A stretch of DNA of 64,000 nucleotides, from assembly GCF_019049285.1 (NCBI RefSeq), contig NZ_JAGMUL010000120.1:170983-234982 (forward strand), in the 5' to 3' direction. This stretch comes from Streptomyces sp. AC550_RSS872. GTDB lineage: Bacteria; Actinomycetota; Actinomycetes; Streptomycetales; Streptomycetaceae. A program made the translations under genes and the position numbers. Positions within the stretch are counted from its first letter, which is position 1. Each line of letters opens with the position of its first letter. Below are positions 60,885-64,000 of this stretch, piece by piece. Under the pieces are notes generated by a model. It was not told where the DNA came from. It was given only the letters and a program-made list of their open reading frames with translations, and did no database searches.

Positions 60885-61601
60885 TCAGCCCCTTCCGATC
60901 ACGACGTTGTTTCCGCTTGCGGTTGCTGTCCCGAATCCGCTTCCGCTGAGCCCGAGCGAGCCGAGGCCGCCGCCGCGTGCGGCCGCGGCGAGGCGTTCCT
61001 TCTGCGCGAGGTGGGCCATGTACAGGTCGGCGCCGCGGTGGCCGGCGGGGAGATCGCTGACGGTGAGGATCTTCATGCCGATGCTGAGCGACGCTCGGAT
61101 CGGATTGAGGTTCACGTCGAAGGCGGACTCGTTGATGGAGAGTTCGGTGAGCCGGACGGGCATGACCCGCTTGCTCCCCCAGGTGAAGAGAGTGAGCGGC
61201 ATCTCGATCGGGCTGATCTCGATGGCACCCTTCTGCGACAGCTTGCTCGCCGCACGGAGCTGGGCGACGGTCGGCTGCACCAGCATTTCGAGAGTCGCGA
61301 GCTGCGGGTGGATGCCGTCGGGGGCGGCGACCTCGAACTGGTCGGTGGCGTCGATCTCGGCGGTGAACTTCCAGGTCTCCTGGGCGGGGCCCTTCAGACG
61401 GAGGGCCTCGTTGCGGTCCCCGCTGCCGGTGCCGCCGCCTCCGGCGTCACCGCTGTCGCCGGCGGACTGCGGGGCGACGCTGCGCTCCAGGGTGTCCGGG
61501 TTGAACTGTAGGACGATGATCCGCTGGGGGGTGCCGGTGTCGGGGTTGACCACGACGATTCCGGAGCGGATGGGTTTGGGGATGTCGGCGTAGCGGCTCA
61601 C
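60885..61601 (-). CDS. CIS tube-domain protein (Pvc7-like)
   Basis: The 238-residue protein matches the contractile-injection-system tube N-terminal domain family: IIVLQFNPDTLERSVAPQSA near residue 28, then LKGPAQETWKFTAEIDATDQ and LLTFSWG-like LTLFTWGSKRVMPVRLTELS, FDVNLNPIRASLSIGMKILT. A Gly/Ser linker (residues 47-60) and a Gly-rich C-terminus flank it. It nucleates the tube on the baseplate. GTG 61601 follows AGGTGA. Confidence 0.85.
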   Translation of the reverse strand: MSRYADIPKPIRSGIVVVNPDTGTPQRIIVLQFNPDTLERSVAPQSAGDSGDAGGGGTGSGDRNEALRLKGPAQETWKFTAEIDATDQFEVAAPDGIHPQLATLEMLVQPTVAQLRAASKLSQKGAIEISPIEMPLTLFTWGSKRVMPVRLTELSINESAFDVNLNPIRASLSIGMKILTVSDLPAGHRGADLYMAHLAQKERLAAAARGGGLGSLGLSGSGFGTATASGNNVVIGRG

Positions 61602-61634
61602 GTTGTATTCACCTGGCTCGGTTGAGGTGGACGC

Positions 61635-62201
61635 TCAGTTCTCGGAGAGCTCGAGTCCTTCGATCAAGAAGCCGGCGTCACGCCGTACTCCCTCGTCGGC
61701 ATCGTTGTTCTTCATGTCCATGGCCAGGCTGCGCAACGACGGCCAGGCGCCCAGATAGCCGATTCCCACCAGAACCGCACGACGGACATCCGGGTGCGGA
61801 TCGGAGGCGGTCTCCCGGAACTTGGCCGCAAGTGGGCCGTGCTCCTGGAGGGGCGCACTCACGGCCGACAGGTAAATGCCGTGGACCTTCTCGTCCCGGT
61901 CACGCGCCCGGGACAGGAATTCGAGCGCCTCCTCGTGCGTCCAGCACGGGAGTCGGCTGGTCACGAGATCGCGAATGTTCTCCACATCCGCTCCGTCGAT
62001 GACGAGATAACGAAGCCCTGTGATGTGGTCGCCGAGAAACGTGATGACCGTGTCACCGTTCATCGTTTCCCAGACCTCGCGCTCCGGGAGCTCGCCTTTA
62101 CGGCTGAAGGAGACGGTGTTCCAGTCCTCGCGCCAGGAGAGAACACCGACGTCGTCCAGCGTCACTTCACGCTTCAGGACCACGCGCACTACCGGTGACA
62201 T
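61635..62201 (-). CDS. HEAT-like protein between the putative cargo and CIS genes
   Basis: The 188-residue soluble protein has no recognised enzyme motif. The second half looks like one or two HEAT-type helical repeats (HPDVRRAVLVGIGYLGAWPS, DEGVRRDAGFLIEGLELSEN). The first half is mixed alpha/beta (LDDVGVLSWREDWNTVSFSR). It starts 13 bases after the preceding gene, with AGAGGAA upstream of ATG 62201. Its base composition is less GC-rich than that of the machine genes. An immunity, chaperone or loading-adaptor role for the preceding protein is inference only. Confidence 0.75.
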   Translation of the reverse strand: MSPVVRVVLKREVTLDDVGVLSWREDWNTVSFSRKGELPEREVWETMNGDTVITFLGDHITGLRYLVIDGADVENIRDLVTSRLPCWTHEEALEFLSRARDRDEKVHGIYLSAVSAPLQEHGPLAAKFRETASDPHPDVRRAVLVGIGYLGAWPSLRSLAMDMKNNDADEGVRRDAGFLIEGLELSEN

Positions 62202-62214
62202 TTCAGTGTTCCTC

Positions 62215-64000
62215 TCAATTTATGCCGTGATGCCGTCTGATGAACTCGACGATGTAGTCTACGATGTCCTGCCGACTCGCTCCCCATACGCTTCCGGAGC
62301 CGTCCAGCTTCATGACGACCCATCGCGTCATCACATCGATCTTCCTGAAGCTCAACTCGCCGCGTTCCTCGGCACTTCCATGTTGCCGCTGAGAAGCGCG
62401 AAGTGGTCCCACCGTACCGCGTACGCGTTCCGTCAGAATTCGGGACTCTTCCTCGGCCGTCGGCAGCGATTCCTGCCGGTCTTCCGCCTCGAGTCCGCGG
62501 GTTGCCCGTGTCGCTCCCTCCATCGAGGCGGGATACCTACCGCGTCCGCCGATCCTGCGCGGTTTGAGTTTCGGCTTGCGCCTCCTTCTCGGTTTGCCGT
62601 CCTTCGTTTTGGCCGGCTTCGCGGGCGGGGCCGGCGGCGGTTGTTGCGTGGGATCGGGCTCGAACTCGGCGAATGCCTCCTCGAACGACATCTTCCCTTC
62701 TGCGATCAGATCCATCGTCATGGGTGCGAGTGCGGCGTTCTCCGGGTCACGGGCCGTTTCCCGCACGTACATGAGCCATGCGACGCGCCCCAGCGTCTCC
62801 TGCTCGTCCTCGGTGAGCTCGTCGGGCCACCGGCCAGTCCGCAGGAAATTACGGATGGTGCGCGCGAGTCGCGCGTCACCTATCTGTGTGGCGTTGAGCG
62901 CGGAAAGAGTCTCCGAGTTCAGACCGACGCCCTCGGGGTTCTTCTGTAGACGCTGATTGATGTCCTTCGTGTGTTGATTTATTTCCGGATAGGAGGCGGC
63001 ATCCATGACGAACGCGTTGCGGGGATCGAAGGGTCGAGGCTCTGCACCCTCACGTGCCTTCGGCCGGAAATGACGCTCCGTGATGCGCTGCCGAGACTCA
63101 CCGATCGTGTAGTCCATACGGCTGCGCGGAATGTCCGAACCCCGGCTCAGCATATGCAGCGCAGCACCTGGGATTCCCGCCCCACCGCCCGCGTGCGGAA
63201 CGTTCTGGATGTCCTCGGTCTCCAGGCCGGAGTTGTTGTCTCGATAGGACCCCGCTTCCTCCGAACCGAAGCGCTGGGCGGCGCCGGTGACGCGATCATC
63301 TTGAAGGAATGCGACGACGGCATCCCGGACGATGGAGCGCAATTCCTCCGGGTTCGGCGTGTACGGGCGCGCGGCCGAACCCTCCGGGTTGAGCCTGGCG
63401 CGTATGTCCCGGGTGGTTCCGGACCCCTGAGCCGCGAGTTCGTTCAGCCGGTACCAGGCCTTCATCCCGGCGAGGGTCAGGCGCAGCGGTACACCTGCGG
63501 TGCCGTCGCCGAGCATTCTCTGAAGCCGGGGCCTGATGCGCGCCAGGATCTTTTCCAGCCGTGCATCCTTTGAGTCCTTCGAATCCTCTTCCTTCTTCCT
63601 CTGGTCCTTCTTCTGCTGCTTCTCCTTCTTCGGGTCCCTGTCCTTCGGCTTCCCGTCCGAGTGTTTGTCGCGCTTCGGCTTCTTCGGGTCCTTCCTCTCG
63701 TGCTTGGGCTTCGGCTGCCGGCCGTCCTCGTCCTTCCTCTTCGGCTTGTCGGGCTTGGCGCCGACCCCGTCCTTGGTCCTGTCCTGGTCTGCATCGGGCT
63801 TGCGTTTGGCTGGGGTGTCCCCGGACTTCGGCTTACTCGGGTCCTGGCCCTTCGGCCTGTCCGGCGTCCTTCCGTCGGCGTCCTTGGGCTTGGACGGGCC
63901 CGTGGTGTCGTCCTTCGGCTTGTCCGGTGCCTTGCCGTCGGTACTCTTCGGCTTCGTGTCCGGCTCGGGCTTCGGCTTGGCCGGCGGTTCCGCCTTCGGC
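62215..64000 (-). CDS. Large Lys/Pro-linker protein upstream of the CIS genes (partial, candidate cargo)
   Basis: The leftward frame is open from the right edge of the window to a stop at 62215-62217, giving at least 594 residues with the N-terminus missing. The first 160 or so visible residues are a Lys/Pro/Asp-rich low-complexity linker with KPK units. About 290 residues of folded-looking sequence follow (LRLTLAGMKAWYRLNELAAQ, TIRNFLRTGRWPDELTEDEQ, LGRVAWLMYVRETARDPENA), then a second basic linker and a short C-terminal domain (MTRWVVMKLDGSGSVWGASR). No catalytic motif is recognised. eCIS loci often carry linker-bearing DUF4157-type cargo proteins; whether a DUF4157 domain lies upstream cannot be seen. 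Confidence 0.7.
   Translation of the reverse strand, partial: PKAEPPAKPKPEPDTKPKSTDGKAPDKPKDDTTGPSKPKDADGRTPDRPKGQDPSKPKSGDTPAKRKPDADQDRTKDGVGAKPDKPKRKDEDGRQPKPKHERKDPKKPKRDKHSDGKPKDRDPKKEKQQKKDQRKKEEDSKDSKDARLEKILARIRPRLQRMLGDGTAGVPLRLTLAGMKAWYRLNELAAQGSGTTRDIRARLNPEGSAARPYTPNPEELRSIVRDAVVAFLQDDRVTGAAQRFGSEEAGSYRDNNSGLETEDIQNVPHAGGGAGIPGAALHMLSRGSDIPRSRMDYTIGESRQRITERHFRPKAREGAEPRPFDPRNAFVMDAASYPEINQHTKDINQRLQKNPEGVGLNSETLSALNATQIGDARLARTIRNFLRTGRWPDELTEDEQETLGRVAWLMYVRETARDPENAALAPMTMDLIAEGKMSFEEAFAEFEPDPTQQPPPAPPAKPAKTKDGKPRRRRKPKLKPRRIGGRGRYPASMEGATRATRGLEAEDRQESLPTAEEESRILTERVRGTVGPLRASQRQHGSAEERGELSFRKIDVMTRWVVMKLDGSGSVWGASRQDIVDYIVEFIRRHHGIN

Noticed and set aside
46366..64000. Prophage
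   Set aside because: No capsid, portal, terminase, integrase or lysogeny genes are visible; J-like, DUF6519 and CIS-tube proteins in this order fit an eCIS. The part beyond 64000 could not be inspected.

Overview
The window is chromosomal DNA from a Streptomyces or a very close relative. It is very GC-rich (46 of 60 bases are G/C in 57001-57060), with codon bias that leaves long antisense shadow frames. GTG and TTG starts are common, short overlaps couple adjacent genes, and several Streptomyces-type families occur (DUF6421, DUF5997, DUF6214, DUF5134, MXAN_6230/SCO0854, Rv1733c). No rRNA, tRNA, CRISPR array, transposase or integrase was recognised.

Layout. 1-69 is the 3' tail of a gene entering from the left. 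83-3353 is a leftward operon (DUF6421, SDR oxidoreductase, threonine aldolase-type lyase) opposite a GDPD phosphodiesterase (3759-4442). 4513-11308 holds small accessory genes: two GNAT enzymes, two VOC proteins, MarR, DUF5134, PAP2, HAD and TetR, plus a truncated FUSC remnant. 11296-14922 holds a secreted LVIVD beta-propeller, a DUF305 lipoprotein and a MATE exporter. 14857-18544 holds DUF6214, an FprA-like reductase and an ArsR/Old Yellow Enzyme divergon. 18665-23005 is a giant P-type ATPase. 23480-25274 is a pair of secreted pectate lyases (PL1 and PL3 types) behind a promoter with a LacI-type operator. 25355-27880 is a PaaX-type regulator divergent from an AidB-like acyl-CoA dehydrogenase, with a nested dyad between them. 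27916-42361 is mixed housekeeping and accessory material: BNR protein, glycerol facilitator, a broken ArsR/DUF5937 gene, Ung, BadF-type kinase, CbiX-type chelatase, lactonase, FUSC, AsnC, HAD, LysR substrate-binding protein/DUF5997 and MXAN_6230/SCO0854.

42479-46218 is the leftward paaABCDE operon, encoding the phenylacetyl-CoA epoxidase (ring-epoxidising) complex. Two adjacent dyads upstream of paaA look like repressor sites.

46366-64000 is the main feature: the distal part of an extracellular contractile injection system (eCIS) operon of the actinobacterial type, transcribed leftward. In transcription order it contains a Lys/Pro-linker protein with no recognised fold (5' end outside the window), a HEAT-like protein, CIS tube-domain protein, LysM baseplate protein, gpD-like hub, gpV/gp5-like spike, PAAR-like tip, gp25, two baseplate-J proteins, a tail protein with a putative beta-helix, a DUF6519 protein and an endolysin-like amidase. 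A perfect 12-bp-stem hairpin follows the last gene. Sheath, main tube, AAA+ ATPase and cap genes are not visible and would be expected to the right of base 64000. The first two genes have visibly lower GC than the machine genes (33 of 60 bases in 62221-62280) and are the best candidates for cargo and a cargo-associated partner.
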